Part shown: piece after piece, positions 1 through 25,229 of the stretch
Layout of the letters: every line of letters starts with the position of its first letter
Numbering within the stretch: position 1 is the first letter of the stretch
NCBI GenBank assembly: GCA_034401795.1
Contig: CM067366.1
Span: 73,331,087 to 73,395,086, forward strand
DNA: 64,000 bases
Direction of reading: 5' to 3'
DNA from: Chaetoderma sp. LZ-2023a
Lineage: Eukaryota; Mollusca; Caudofoveata; Chaetodermatida; Chaetodermatidae
Position numbers and translations under genes: made by a program
The notes under the pieces: generated by a model
Told to the model about the DNA's origin: nothing
Seen by the model: the letters and a program-made list of their open reading frames with translations, nothing else
The model's database searches: none

Positions 1-145
1 TCGAGTATCTCAGATTATTCGTCCATGTCCACCCATCCACACCATCTCGACCTCTTACTGATCCTTTTCTCGCAGGTTTTTAGTTGTTTAGTTCTCTGCC
101 TTCCAGCTCCATAGCAATCAGGTAGGTCAGATGCCAATTAGAGGG

Positions 146-173
146 GTGAGAGAGAGAGAGGGAGGGAGGGAAG

Positions 174-247
<74 letters not shown>

Positions 248-255
248 GAGAGAGA
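146..255. repeat. (AG)n microsatellite
   Basis: Nearly pure AG dinucleotide tract of about 110 bp with a short GGGA-rich interruption near its left end. The open frame seen across it on the minus strand is only the repeat read as Ser-Leu and is not a gene. Confidence 0.95.
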
Positions 256-3200
256 TTGACTACCTTTATAGATCTACACCACACAGATATACATATATAC
301 ACAATAACAATTCCATTCTTGGCAGGGAACCATGTACATTTTGTATGGATTACGACGACCACAAATCAGTCTAGTCTTTTAAGTTGATCACGCTCTAAAA
401 TAGCAATCGTACTCCATGAATTTGAAAACATCTGAAAGGTTGTTCGTTGACTTCACCATTTGGACATATTAAGCCATATGGTACATGATGTTGCTTGAAG
501 TCTGAGCAACCATTGTTGAATTTGAAGATATCATATTAGTGCCAGATCCATCAAATGTGTACACGGTGTGCACACCCACTTCTCTATGCATGAGCATCCA
601 CAGGAAAGTCTCCAGAGCGGATGGACATGTGTCCTCTTCCAAAAGCTTGGGGAAGGGGTGGGGTGTCTGAGGGTCCTTCCCATGTCGAGAATCTTTTTAA
701 TCTAGAGACCCTCTGAGCCCAACTCATCTCCTGCATTTCTGGAGGTAAATAAAAAAAAATATGGACCCTCGCTAACTGTTAAACATGTTATGGACGGGGT
801 TGGTAAGTGTTCAAATACCGATCTAGATCAACAGTGATTAGATAAGCTTACAAGCTGTATAGGAAGTGTGTATGGAGAGAGATAGGGAGTGTGTTAGATT
901 AAGCATAGCATATGTCATTGTTGCCGCTAACGTGGAGACGGCGTTATATCATAATTCTGTTATTTGGAAAACAAGTTGCAATGGCATATAGTCACGAAGT
1001 GACTCAAATGAGGAAGATTTTCTGTTTTGAATCATATATTAGGCATGTATCAGATCTGTGGTGATATATATTGAACCATTGTTTAGTGCTTCGCTTGATT
1101 AGAAAAAAATTAACTCCAGGACTCTGTAAGATAATTTATTAATACATAACAAGTCAAATATTACGTTATTAAAACAAGTTAGCACAGAAGCACACTGCAT
1201 GAATATTAATATGTTTACATTTCTTTAAATATGCCTATGTACAATATCAGAAGTACATAATACTAGACGTATGAAACCATGTATTAGGTAAGGTTCATGC
1301 CTTGACCGCCCGATAGGCTTTCTAACATATGATGTGATGTATTGCTCCGTAAAATCTTACATTTTCTGCCTTTCCCAGAAAATGACTGATGAATCATGAG
1401 AGAAAAGTAGTCACGCTAATTTTGACTTCAGACAATATATAGTCAGCATTAAATTAAGCAAATTTGATCATAAGTCAATGCACATCTTTCAGCGCTGGTT
1501 GGACGCAGAGTTGACTAGGTGGTTGTGGTGAGGGGGGGGGGGGCGTGGTGGTGTTGGTGATGGTGTTGGTAGTGGCGATGGTGGTAGTAATCGCGTGGGG
1601 GATTATCATGTAGCATACACACTGAACTATGTGTAGAATTCACTGAGCACACGTACATGTAAATATTATTGTGTCATTAATTGTACTAAAGATCCAATGG
1701 CATGTTTCATACTTTATGTTTGTAGTCTATTAATGTAATATAATTGTTGATATCTTGGTCCAAAGTACGATTCTAATCTTCAGTTAACACAACGTGTATG
1801 ATGGGTAGATATAGGGCTATAATAGCCTAATCTTTATAAGTCATTTATTATTCAGTAGTGAAATAGTTTACACCAGTCTGCATTACTGTCCAATACTGGG
1901 ATGTTTAAACCATGCTAAAGAAAACAGGTCTCTTACAAGATTGGTGGGAGCAGTCTAAAGTGGTGGTCAACATATATAGGGGAATGCGGGGAACAACGGG
2001 AAGCGGGGTAAGTGCAGTTTGTCTTACAGTCATATCGGTTTTCGATATGACTTTTCCTATTGGTTTTAACCGAATATCGGTTTTATGGGTTACTTCTATT
2101 AGGTATATCATACTATATGTCAAGAAAAAGTTGAAACCCATTCACTAAAACGATTGTGAATAACTCGAAAATAGAACACTGTTTCGTGGTACACATTTTT
2201 ACCACCTTACACATATGCTTAATATACCTCATGCCCATTATTGCGGGACTGGAATTATTATCTGGGACCACCTAAATATTAGGTGTACTATAATAACCAT
2301 CGTTTGTTGCATGAAAATTAATATAAAATATTACATTTCATGTCGCAGTGGCCGAGTTTACTCCCATAGTAGAGTAGCTATTCAAGTTACTCGAGTAGCA
2401 CCTAAACGACTGGAGCGCGTACTCTAGTACCTACTTGAGGCTACCCACCTATCAACAAGAGTAAGTCGAGTAGGTCACGTGTTTGCATTGAAAGCAATGT
2501 AATTTAAACACGTGGTACATCTACCCTCGCGTAGATGATTTACCCTAGAGTAGGTAAGAGAACTTTCGCCCACATTTGGTCAGTGAAAAAATACAAATCA
2601 CGTGATAGTAGGAGTACTCATCTGCGACTCACAGCCGGCTGTATGGACTCGGAACTCAGAAATTTCTACATACTCAATGGTGACCTATCACCGTACTTTG
2701 GATCCGATTAAAATTTCATCCAAGGAAGTTGGGATCGCTCAGTTATCTTGTTTCCTCACGCTGGTGTATGAGATCTCATGAGATACAAATATGCGTCTTC
2801 AAACAACTCTTCCATGAATAGTTCAACCAATATATGTCAGAATTCTTTTCTAAATAGATCGATGGCGTGACCCAGTTATTATTAGCCTGTTAAATTCACA
2901 TGCTAGTCGAAAGGGGTTTGTTTTAGACACAATGTGGCGAAAGAAGATATTCCCGCTTTCAACAGTCTATTAATTACAAGCATGTGTTAGATATTTAAAT
3001 AACACCAATGTATGTATAGCTATTCATTTCGGCAAACATAATAAAGTGTCAGCGGTGATGTGATTAGATAAACAATGTTCATTCGTAGGAAGACAAATTA
3101 TTCTTCATATAATAATTGGATAATTTGTGTTGTAATAGCCAATAAGAAAATAGGAATATAATTATCAGCAAATGAGCTCGGGTGCTCGGTCGACTGTCGT

Positions 3201-3700
3201 TAGTTAACTAGCTAGCTAACTATTTTAAGTTTGCTGGGTGTCTATTTAACTATGTTAGCGCACCGTACTTGATCTAGATACCGATAATCATAATTAGAAA
3301 TAGAATAATTTTAAAAGCGTTGCGATTTACGAAATGGAAGTGTTTATTATTTAGATGCTCCATATTGCTCCACCTCCCACTAGGTTCTCTGCGAGAGGTT
3401 GTATGAGGTGGACGTAAGACATGTAAATGCATATTCCAGCTGAGATCGAGAGTTGTGCAATGGCTTGGAGGAAACGTATAAGATAAAATCGTTTGTTCAT
3501 GCTATGCGCTGGTCTATTTCAGCAGAGATTTAGATTATTTTTTAAAAGGTTGACAAGGATGGCACGTATGCTAAGCCAAGTATGAAAATAGCAAGGGTTA
3601 TGCATGTTATCTCACTCTCTTTTTATTAGGTCTACGTGACCATTGTTTCCTATACTTAAATACTTTTTAAAGACATGCATGCGGCTTGTGGGACGACTAG
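256..3700. other. no gene recognised
   Basis: AT-rich sequence with no convincing ORF, splice pattern or known RNA gene. It contains a short G/T-rich patch near 1530-1600. A stretch at 2340-2630 is rich in ACTC/GAGT words and has weak inverted ends, so it may be a decayed DNA transposon, but no target duplication was found. Confidence 0.5.
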
Positions 3701-3704
3701 ATAA

Positions 3705-4328
3705 TATGGATCGTTCCAGTTTTAGCTATGCCCCGCCCATTTCTATCTAAGCTCCATTCACACTTCGTCCGTGTTGGGATTGATCGATCTCTGAACTCCC
3801 TGACTTTCAATCTCTAGAGAACTATACAGGTAAGCTGTTAAATAATTTGAAACAAATTTGACTGGGCGCTGTTGCTGCCTATGTCAATCATCGCCCAGCC
3901 AAATTAGTTTCAAAATATTCAACAGAATACGTATTAAATGGTAAAGACATACAATTTGTACGTGTCAAACTGTTAAGCGTTAACCATTTAAGGATGAAAC
4001 CGGCCAAAGCCGGCCTCTACAGTGGTCATGTGGAATGTCCATTTGCAAGCCAAGAGAAGACTATATTTGAAAATTTACCATTGGAATGACGGGCTCGATA
4101 ACCGAGCCAGTCATTCCAGTGGTAAATTTTCAAAAGTAGTTTTCTCATGGCCAGCAAATGGACATTCAATAAGTAAATATTTTAATTTTTTCAACAAATT
4201 TAGTCATTAAAGGGTTAAAGACGGACCAAATCGAACCATTCGTGACATAATGATTATGACGTCAGCCTACACGTCTCGTTGTTGATTATGACGTCATATG
4301 ATGGATGGATAAACTTTGAAAGGTCCAT
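3705..4328 (+). mobile_element. MITE family A copy, with a family B MITE inserted
   Basis: The left end resembles the family terminus AATGGACCTTTCCAG and the right end is its inverse. Inside is the family hairpin: an arm near 3840 (CTGTTAAATAATTTGAAAC) answered by its inverse near 3900-3925. CRE-like TGACGTCA words lie near the right end. The element is interrupted at 3980-4218 by a family B element, and the split occurs at a TTAA. Confidence 0.8.
3980..4218. mobile_element. MITE family B copy (TTAA target, hairpin type)
   Basis: The ends read TTAACCATTTAA and TTAAAGGGTTAA. The two halves are long inverted arms meeting at a GGCTCGATAACCGAGCC core. The host element A is cut exactly at TTAA, which is now present on both sides. 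The uninterrupted sequence is seen in another A copy at 11590-11610. Confidence 0.85.
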
Positions 4329-4329
4329 T

Positions 4330-5025
4330 GTGAGTGTGTGCATAGATTCGCATACACAATGATTTTCTAAAGTTCCAGACCCACAAACTAAATGCACAGC
4401 AACATCTTGATTCTGTATTGTTGCCATAGTGATATACAATGTTATCCATACCAACCAATTCTTGTAGTATACATTGTTAGGTTTCCCCTGACTGGAGCTC
4501 ATATTCTACAAGCTCTGGAAGAGTAGATGTGATGCCGTTTTAACAAAACCTTTCACAAGTGATAGCTTCCAACCTGCAATAACTTCCTAATCACAACTAC
4601 AAGTCGACATCTTGATCTTGGTCAAACTCGATTAATTCCTTCTAGATATGGGCTTAGCTCTCAGTAGGCCTATGCATAGTTTCGGTATATCTTCGGTTTC
4701 AATGTATGTGATACTGCTTGCAGCTTTTTGTAAGTCTTTTGTGTGCTTTCACATGTACATTCTAGCGGAATATACCTTGCAAACAGATCTCTCTGTACTT
4801 GGTCGCAATGTCCTTGTGATTTGGAGAACACCCACTATCCATACCTTTATGGAAATGTTGATGAATTTTCAACCATAGTCCGTAGATGAAAAGAGGCGAA
4901 GTCCAACCAATCCCCTTGAATTCTGATCCAGTTAAACTGGAGACCACTCTTGTACATGCGTCTAAATCATTTTCCCTGTAATGACACTAACTACAGTGTA
5001 AATGAAGCCAGAATTTATATCTGTA
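4330..5025. other. no gene recognised upstream of gene 1
   Basis: No ORF with coding character. This stretch should contain the promoter and 5' untranslated sequence of gene 1, but no TATA or initiator element could be assigned with confidence. Confidence 0.4.

Positions 5026-5095
<70 letters not shown>
5026..5095. repeat. (TTA)n microsatellite
   Basis: About 23 units of a perfect trinucleotide repeat. It ends 40 bp before the start codon of gene 1, so it lies in the 5' untranslated region or the proximal promoter. Confidence 0.95.
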
Positions 5096-5135
5096 TCTAA
5101 GGCAATGAAGCAAATGACTCAGTTCATGATAAAGT

Positions 5136-18720
<13,585 letters not shown>

Positions 18721-18723
<3 letters not shown>

Positions 18724-19137
18724 ATGAATGAATGAATGAATGGATGGATGGATGGATGGGTGGATGAATGCATGCATGCATGGATGGGTGGGTGGGTGGA
18801 TGGGTGCGTGGATGGCGGGATAGATGGATGGGTGCGTGGATGGATGGATGGATGGGTGAATTGATAGATGGTCGGTGGATGGGTGCATGGATGGAGGGAT
18901 AGATGGATAGGTGCGTGGAAGGATGAATGAATGAATGAATGAATGAATGAATGAATGAATGGGTGGATGGGTGCGTGCATGGAGGGATAGATAGATAGAT
19001 AGATGGGTGCGTGGATGAATGAATGAACGAACGAACGAATGAATGAATGAATGAATGAATGAATGAATGAATGAATGAATGAATGAATGAATGAATGGGC
19101 GGATGCGTGGATGGATGGATGAATGAATGAATGAGTA
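18721..19137. repeat. (ATGA/ATGG)n compound tetranucleotide repeat
   Basis: About 415 bp alternating between ATGA-rich and ATGG-rich blocks. It starts at the stop codon of gene 1 and would form most of its 3' untranslated region. AATAAA words follow at 19139-19175 and could serve as the polyadenylation signal. Minus-strand ORFs of 91 and 226 codons across it (His-Pro-Ser repeats) are artefacts. Confidence 0.93.
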
Positions 19138-19589
19138 AAATAAATTAATAAATAAAAGATAAATAAATAAATACTTACATAAAATATTGAGTGTGTATAT
19201 TGTAATGTAAAGATTTCTACTAGTCACAAGACAACTTCGAATTTGTTTATTAATGTATATCACACACAATTTGGACACCTCAGACATATTTGGTTGAATA
19301 ATAGATATTATGTTGAATATTTTCAATCTAATTTAAGTCGAAGCTGTTGCTGCCTTATCATTAAAAATCACACTATATTGTAAGGCAACAGTAAAAAAAA
19401 AGTTGTTGGAGGCCTTAGGAAGCAATTATTTTCACAATATTCAATAGACTTAATTTTTAATGGTCAAATTTTAGAAAATCAAAAATTATATCATTTGAAT
19501 CCAATGTTGCAGGCCAATAGTGTCCAGACGAATATCCTTTGAAAAGTTCAACTTGATTGACTGTGAATATTTCTGAAAACTTTTTAAAC

Positions 19590-20350
19590 AAGAGCTCCGC
19601 AAACGGCGCTTAATACCCTGCCATTATGACAAACCAATGAATGAGAGCTATCAGAAAGGATTTATTTCTTCCTCAGACTCATCAGACCAGTCATCCTTAC
19701 GAAGTGTCAAAGCGATCCGTTAAACGGTCAAGGAGATATCATCCGGAAACCAATTTTCAAGATGGCTACCGCTGGCTGGTGGCCATATTGGATTTTGGAT
19801 TATCGTAAATTTGGATAAGTTTCTTCACCAGGCATATTCCAACCACCCTAGGAAGTGATCCGATAAATGGTAACAGAGGTATCATCCAGAAACAAACTTT
19901 CAAGATGGCAGCACGTGGCTGGCGGCCATCTTGGATTTCGGATCATTGGCGATTTCGATAGGTTTCTTCCGTAGACCTAGTCTAACCAGTCAAAGTGATC
20001 CAATAAACGGTAACGGAGTTATCATCCGGAAACCAATTTTCAAGATGGCCGCCTGTGGTTGGCCGCCATCTTGGATTTCGGATCATCATCGATTTCGATA
20101 GGTTTCTTCCCCAGACCTAGTCCAAACACTCTATGAAGTTTCAAAGCGATGTGCTAAAAGGTAACGGAGTTATCATTCGGAAACCAATTTTCAAGATGGC
20201 CGCCAGTGGCTGGAGGCCATCAGTCCAACCACCCTATGAAGTTTCAATGCGATCCGACAAATGGTAACACCGCCCGCACGCCTGACCGCCCGACCGGCCG
20301 GACGGACGGACGGCGTCATTACATAATGGCCCGCCAAAGTTTTTGGGGAA
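19590..20350 (+). repeat. dispersed repeat family D, about 4 internal units
   Basis: Head AGCTCCGCAAACGGCGC, then tandem units of roughly 150 bp each containing TTTCAAGATGGC, GGCGGCCATCTTGGATTTC and ATCATCCGGAAACC, and a tail with repeated CCGCCC/GGACGGACGG ending in GGGGAATATAA. A longer copy is at 32290-33695. Confidence 0.88.
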
Positions 20351-20764
20351 TATAAAAATTGATCGACTGTCTTAAACAATATGTCCGTTGGTCGACACTG
20401 CCTTAAATACTCTGTTAGATATTCTGCTGAAGTTGTTACTTGTTACTTTAGGCAGCATCAACTTTTAGTTATATTATTTTCAAATTATTCAACATGTTTA
20501 GTTTTCTTGGAATTAAATTCGTTTAAACGTCTTTCTACTATACTATTTACCATCTGATTGCCGGGTTTTTGCAAACAACATATTCCAGGGGTTATATCTC
20601 TGGAACGGCTAAATATTTTGAAAACAATTTGACTGAAAGTTGTTGGTGCTTTCGAAATATTCAGCAAGTCAAGAGAATTTGCTCATTGAATTTATTGGCA
20701 TGCGGTATTGAGACAGTTACAAGCGTGTGTTTGTTGCATTGGAAGTGTTGCTGGGTGTGCTGCT

Positions 20765-21166
20765 TAATGGACCTTTCCATTTTTAGCTATGCCCCGCCCA
20801 TCACTAGCTAAGCTCCACCCACACCTCGCCGTGTTTGAATTGATCGATCCCCGAATGCCCTAGCTATCAATTTCCTGAAAACTATAGAGGGAAGCTGTTG
20901 AATATTTTGTAACTAATTTGACTGGGTGCTGTTGCTGCCTATGGCAGCAACAGCGCCTAGTCAAATGAGTTTCAAAATATTCAACAGAATATTTATTAAA
21001 TAGTAAAAGCAAACAATTTGTACAACAAGGCATAGACCGTCTTCAAATATGCGTTCGTGACGTACTTATCGACATCATTCATGACGTCATCCATTATGAT
21101 GTCATTTTACACACCGCGTAGATGATTATGACGTCATAAGATGGGCACATACTCTGGAAAGGTGAA
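20765..21166 (+). mobile_element. MITE family A copy
   Basis: Begins TAATGGACCTTTCCAT, contains GCTATGCCCCGCCCATC, both hairpin arms with a GCTGTTGCTGCC loop, three TGACGT-type words, and ends ACTCTGGAAAGGTG. Confidence 0.9.
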
Positions 21167-21171
21167 TTCCC

Positions 21172-21507
21172 TTAATGACGTCATAATCAACTACGCGACG
21201 TGTAGGATGACGTTATAATCATGGCTTGATTTAGTCTGTCTTAATAGTCGAACATGTTCTACGAATTGCATATCTTTGCTATTTACTAAACATGCTGTTG
21301 AATATTTTAAAACTAATTTGACTGGGCGCTGTTAGCTGCCATAGCACCCAGTCAAATTAGTTTCTAAATATTCAACAGCTTGCCTGTATAGTTTTCTGGA
21401 AATTCATAGTCAGGGTTTCAGAGATCGATAGATCCCAACACGAACGAGGTGTGGGTGGAGCTTAGCTAGAGATGGGCGGTGCATAGCTAAAACTGGAAGG
21501 GGCCATT
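21172..21507 (-). mobile_element. MITE family A copy, reversed, abutting the previous one
   Basis: Starts inside the right-hand block (AATGACGTCATAATC) and ends CTAAAACTGGAAGGGGCCATT. Two copies in opposite orientation share a junction near 21170. Confidence 0.88.
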
Positions 21508-21654
21508 GCTTTGATTATGTACATTAGATCGACGGTAACGACTTTATCAATGAAATCACACTATCCGCAAAAAACTCGAGTAAACTTATTTACACATTAT
21601 GCAACACGATTCCTCTCTTATGTAGCTTTCGAAAGTATATGTTCTTTACAATTG

Positions 21655-21800
21655 CTCCCCACCCTCCCCCCCCCCCACACACACTCTCTCTCTCTCCCTC
21701 CCTCCCTCATCCCTCCCCCACCCCACACATTCCCTCCACCCCATCCCGCCACCTACACGCACGCACACACAGTCTCCCCCCCCCCCCCCCCCCGCCGCCT
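21655..21800. repeat. C-rich and CT/CA low-complexity stretch
   Basis: Runs of C mixed with CT and CA dinucleotides. The 100-codon ORF crossing it is Pro/Ser low complexity and is not considered a gene. Confidence 0.9.
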
Positions 21801-21869
21801 GGAAACCAAGTGATATAGGTTTATATTAGGAAAACGTAATTCTTATATATTACTTTGCAATATTAATAA

Positions 21870-22380
21870 CGCTTTCTGCTCTGCTGGTAGTTTTACTACT
21901 ATCGGGTTATCAGTACACCTATAGCTCGGTTGTAGTTTTTGACAACTCCTATGGTGCTGGTAGCTGATGATTCCATACATTTCACTATTTTGTTTAGGAC
22001 TTCGTTTGGATCGCAGATGATGCCGATGTTAGCTATCTGCTTCCCGATAGCTTTTTGTATCACACTTGAGTGTGAGTATCTCTTACTAGTTTTGGTAGGT
22101 TGTAGGTGACTCTACCATCTTGTCTGTTATGGCGTTTATATACTAGGTAAAGATGGTTAATCTGAAGGCGTGTAACGACCTGCTTATGGTCAGAATTGAG
22201 GTTTGCATCTCCATAGGAACGAGCATCCCGAAGTAGAGGTTTGCTTCTGTTTGGCAGAGTATGAAGTCTCTTTGGCTGGGCTGAAGATTGCGGTGTAGCC
22301 TTAGAGCATGTTAGGGATTTGCGATCTGCAATGTGTCCTGTCCTTGTTGTCTGGTGACGGTAAGCTTGGAACTTCCTACA
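21870..22380 (-). pseudogene. RTE-like LINE, end of endonuclease domain and linker (broken)
   Basis: On the minus strand the reading FQAYRHQTTRTGHIADRKS leads to SYGDANLNSDHKQVVTRLQ, whose SDH is the catalytic Asp-His end of an apurinic-type endonuclease, then to a linker YNLPKLVRDT. One frameshift later it continues QYKKAIGKQIANIG. This is the downstream part of the endonuclease found at 24731-25160, and a CR1-like element has separated the two. Confidence 0.75.
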
Positions 22381-24366
22381 CAAAACATTGAACACAGTGA
22401 AAGAACAGTATATATACCTACAACAAAAAACCATGGCAAGAAAAAGCACCTCTGGATTGATCGGGCGGCAACAGATTCACTCAATAGCAAAAAGCGTGCA
22501 TACAAAAGATACAATGAAACTAAGAAAACTACAGATTACACACTCTACAAAATTGCTAGAAACAAAGCAACAGCATGCATCAGAAAATCAAAACAGACAT
22601 TTGAACGTAAAGTGGCAACTGAAAGTAAGAAAAATCCTAAAGCCTTTTGGAACTATGTCAAGAGTAAAACAGTTCTACGTGAATCAATTAGCAAGCTACG
22701 TAACCCTGCAAACGACACCATGACCACAGATGATACAGAAAAAGCAAACATTCTCAACACATTTTTCTCAAACATGTTCACTCCAGAAAATCTTCTTTCT
22801 ACACCAATCATTAACCCCAGAAACAATGGTACCATACTAAAAGACATATTAATAACACCTATTGCCATCGAAAATAAACTAAAAGGACTCAACCCCAACA
22901 AAAGCAATGGCCCGGATGAAATACCAGTGAGAATACTAAAAGAAGCTGCTAAAGAAATTAGTACACCACTATGCATAATTTTCAACAAGTCTCTTGAAGA
23001 AGGCATTTTACCCGACATCTGGAAAATGGCAAATGTATGCTGCATACACAAAAAAGGCTCCAAGAATAACCCAAGCAACTACAGACCAATCAGTCTCACT
23101 TCTACATTATGCAAGGTCCTAGAATCTTTTATAAGAGACAGTATTGTAAATTTCCTGGAAACGGCTAATCTATTTACCAAATGTCAGCATGGATTTAGAC
23201 GTAAAAGATCATGTAAAACTCAACTACTAGAATACCTGGAGGATTTAACAGCCATGCTTGACTCAAACGAACCTGTCGATGCAATATATTTAGACTTTTC
23301 AAAAGCTTTCGATACTGTGCCACACCAACGACTCCAAACAAAACTGAGAAGCTATGGTATTGGCGAAAATTTAGTAAAATGGATAGGGAACTACTTAAGC
23401 AACAGGAGCCAGAGAGTTAGAATTAATGATGCATCATCGGACTGGATTGAGGTGACCAGCGGCGTGCCACAAGGAAGTGTTCTAGGACCTATACTTTTTC
23501 TGATATATATAAATGACCTACCTGATCGATTAACCTGCCACTGCAAAATATTTGCAGATGATACAAAGATGTACGGCAACCCAGCTACCAGTCAGATTCA
23601 GGAAAACATAAATAAAGTATGTAAATGGTCGCAGACATGGCAACTATCTTTCAACACAGACAAAACGCATGTCATGCACTTCGGCAGAAATAACCCTCAA
23701 ACCAAATACTATATGACAGATACACCTGATCCACATCCTGTATCAACATCAGATGTAGAAAAAGATTTGGGGGTTCATGTCGACAGAAACCTCTCTTTTG
23801 ACATACATATAGGGAACATTGTATCCAAGGCAAACAGTACAATAGGACTAATCAAGAGAACATTTACCAACATTGATCAATCTACTTTCACGCTACTATA
23901 CAAATCACTTGTGCGACCCATTCTTGAATACTGCAACTCAGCATGGTCTCCAAGACTGAAAAGGCAATCGCAGCTATTAGAAAGAGTACAACGCAGAGCA
24001 ACAAAACTTGTCCCACAAATCAGAGAGTATAGCTACACAGAAAGACTTGAAGCCCTAAATCTAATGTCACTGAAATATAGACGGTTTCGTGGAGATTTGA
24101 TTGAAACATTCAAACTCATCAAAGATCTATATAATATTGATAAGAACTACTTTTTCGAACTGTCCAATGTTACACGGACCAGAGGTCATAGGCTCAAGCT
24201 CAACATAAAACGTAGCAGCAAAGATATTCGGAAGCACTCCTTCGCAAATAGAGTGGCACCACATTGGAATTCACTGCCAACAACAATAGTCGAAGCAACC
24301 ACAGTCGAAATATTCAAGGGCAAACTAGACATCTTTTTCAAAGAAAGAATATTTGAATTCGACTGA
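22333..24366 (+). CDS. CR1/jockey-like non-LTR reverse transcriptase, 5'-truncated element
   Basis: Open for 677 codons, with real element sequence probably starting near 22381. It lacks the N-terminal endonuclease but retains an uninterrupted reverse transcriptase: FNKSLEEGILPDIWK and SNYRPISLTS (about 217-257), QHGFRR (285-290), YLDFSKAFDTVPH (319-331, first catalytic Asp), GVPQGSVLGPILFLIYINDLP (377-397) and FADD (407-410, catalytic pair), then the thumb region with KDLGVHVD and LVRPILEYCNSAW. The intact frame argues for a fairly recent insertion. The product would reverse transcribe element RNA at a nicked target. About 200 bp of 3' sequence follow the stop. It lies within an older LINE on the other strand. 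Confidence 0.9.
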   Translation: MSCPCCLVTVSLELPTQNIEHSERTVYIPTTKNHGKKKHLWIDRAATDSLNSKKRAYKRYNETKKTTDYTLYKIARNKATACIRKSKQTFERKVATESKKNPKAFWNYVKSKTVLRESISKLRNPANDTMTTDDTEKANILNTFFSNMFTPENLLSTPIINPRNNGTILKDILITPIAIENKLKGLNPNKSNGPDEIPVRILKEAAKEISTPLCIIFNKSLEEGILPDIWKMANVCCIHKKGSKNNPSNYRPISLTSTLCKVLESFIRDSIVNFLETANLFTKCQHGFRRKRSCKTQLLEYLEDLTAMLDSNEPVDAIYLDFSKAFDTVPHQRLQTKLRSYGIGENLVKWIGNYLSNRSQRVRINDASSDWIEVTSGVPQGSVLGPILFLIYINDLPDRLTCHCKIFADDTKMYGNPATSQIQENINKVCKWSQTWQLSFNTDKTHVMHFGRNNPQTKYYMTDTPDPHPVSTSDVEKDLGVHVDRNLSFDIHIGNIVSKANSTIGLIKRTFTNIDQSTFTLLYKSLVRPILEYCNSAWSPRLKRQSQLLERVQRRATKLVPQIREYSYTERLEALNLMSLKYRRFRGDLIETFKLIKDLYNIDKNYFFELSNVTRTRGHRLKLNIKRSSKDIRKHSFANRVAPHWNSLPTTIVEATTVEIFKGKLDIFFKERIFEFD

Positions 24367-24730
24367 ACACAATTAATTGTGGTGTGGCTTTGGACGTTGC
24401 TGTTACACATATGCTTATACAACATATGTGAGCCGTCAATTCCCAAAGTCATAATACAATTATTACATCACAGTGGACTAATCTTGAAACAGCCTGTGCA
24501 TCTACATGAACATGCACACATGAAGATAGCTACACGTGTTGTATCCAGACCAGGGTTGCCTGCCCTACCAGTTTGGCACTGAGGCAATAACAAGCCAATG
24601 GCTTATGCCTTGTAAATTGATGTTGTTGATGTTGTTGTTGTTGGGTGTTGACGGACGTATTTGTGGCAAATAGGCCATTGAAACTAAGGACTGCCACCAG
24701 TGCATCTCCATTGCTGTTGTGTGTGTCCTC

Positions 24731-25160
24731 TCAAGTTTCTTTGGCTTTTTCAGTAGTCGGGACATATGCGTTGACTATGCGACACTTAGTGGTGGTGGGT
24801 TTCGCGTTGGTATAGCCAGGTCGATGAATGTAATCACTGACGTATCCAAGACTATTGACATGATCCAAGTGCCTTGGTCCGATTACGGAGCCTAAACCCC
24901 GGTATGTGGCCTGTTTTTGCTCCCTGAGTACTAGCTTGTGGCCTATCTGAAGTTGCTGCCCTGAGTGGGTAGCTAATTTTGTCTCTTGAATGCATGTAAT
25001 ATCAATGTTATAGTGTTCACAGTCTGCACTTAAGGTTTGTCTCTTTGAATTAGCAGTCAGAACACATACATTCCACGCAGCTACGGTAAGCTCATGGGAA
25101 CATTGCGCGCCTGAGGATGTCAAACAGTTTACATTTTTAAGGAGGTTAGACATAATTAGA
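24731..25160 (-). pseudogene. RTE-like LINE, N-terminal endonuclease domain
   Basis: Minus-strand ORF containing LTVAAWNVCVLTANS (catalytic Asn), DITCIQETKL (catalytic Glu) and RGLGSVIGPR, then VNAYVPTTEKAKET. These are the first blocks of the exonuclease-endonuclease-phosphatase fold of non-LTR retrotransposons. It stops after KET, where the frame breaks; the rest of the domain is at 22380-21870. Family assignment to an RTE-like clade rests on overall similarity. Confidence 0.8.
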
Positions 25161-25229
25161 GGTGCTCATGTATGTGGATGTCAGCCCACAAGCCTTGATG
25201 ACATAGTTTTCCAACACAGCTGGTACATA

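Noticed and set aside
2338..2632. DNA transposon with CAGTGGCC ends
   Set aside because: Weak inverted ends and no target duplication could be matched.
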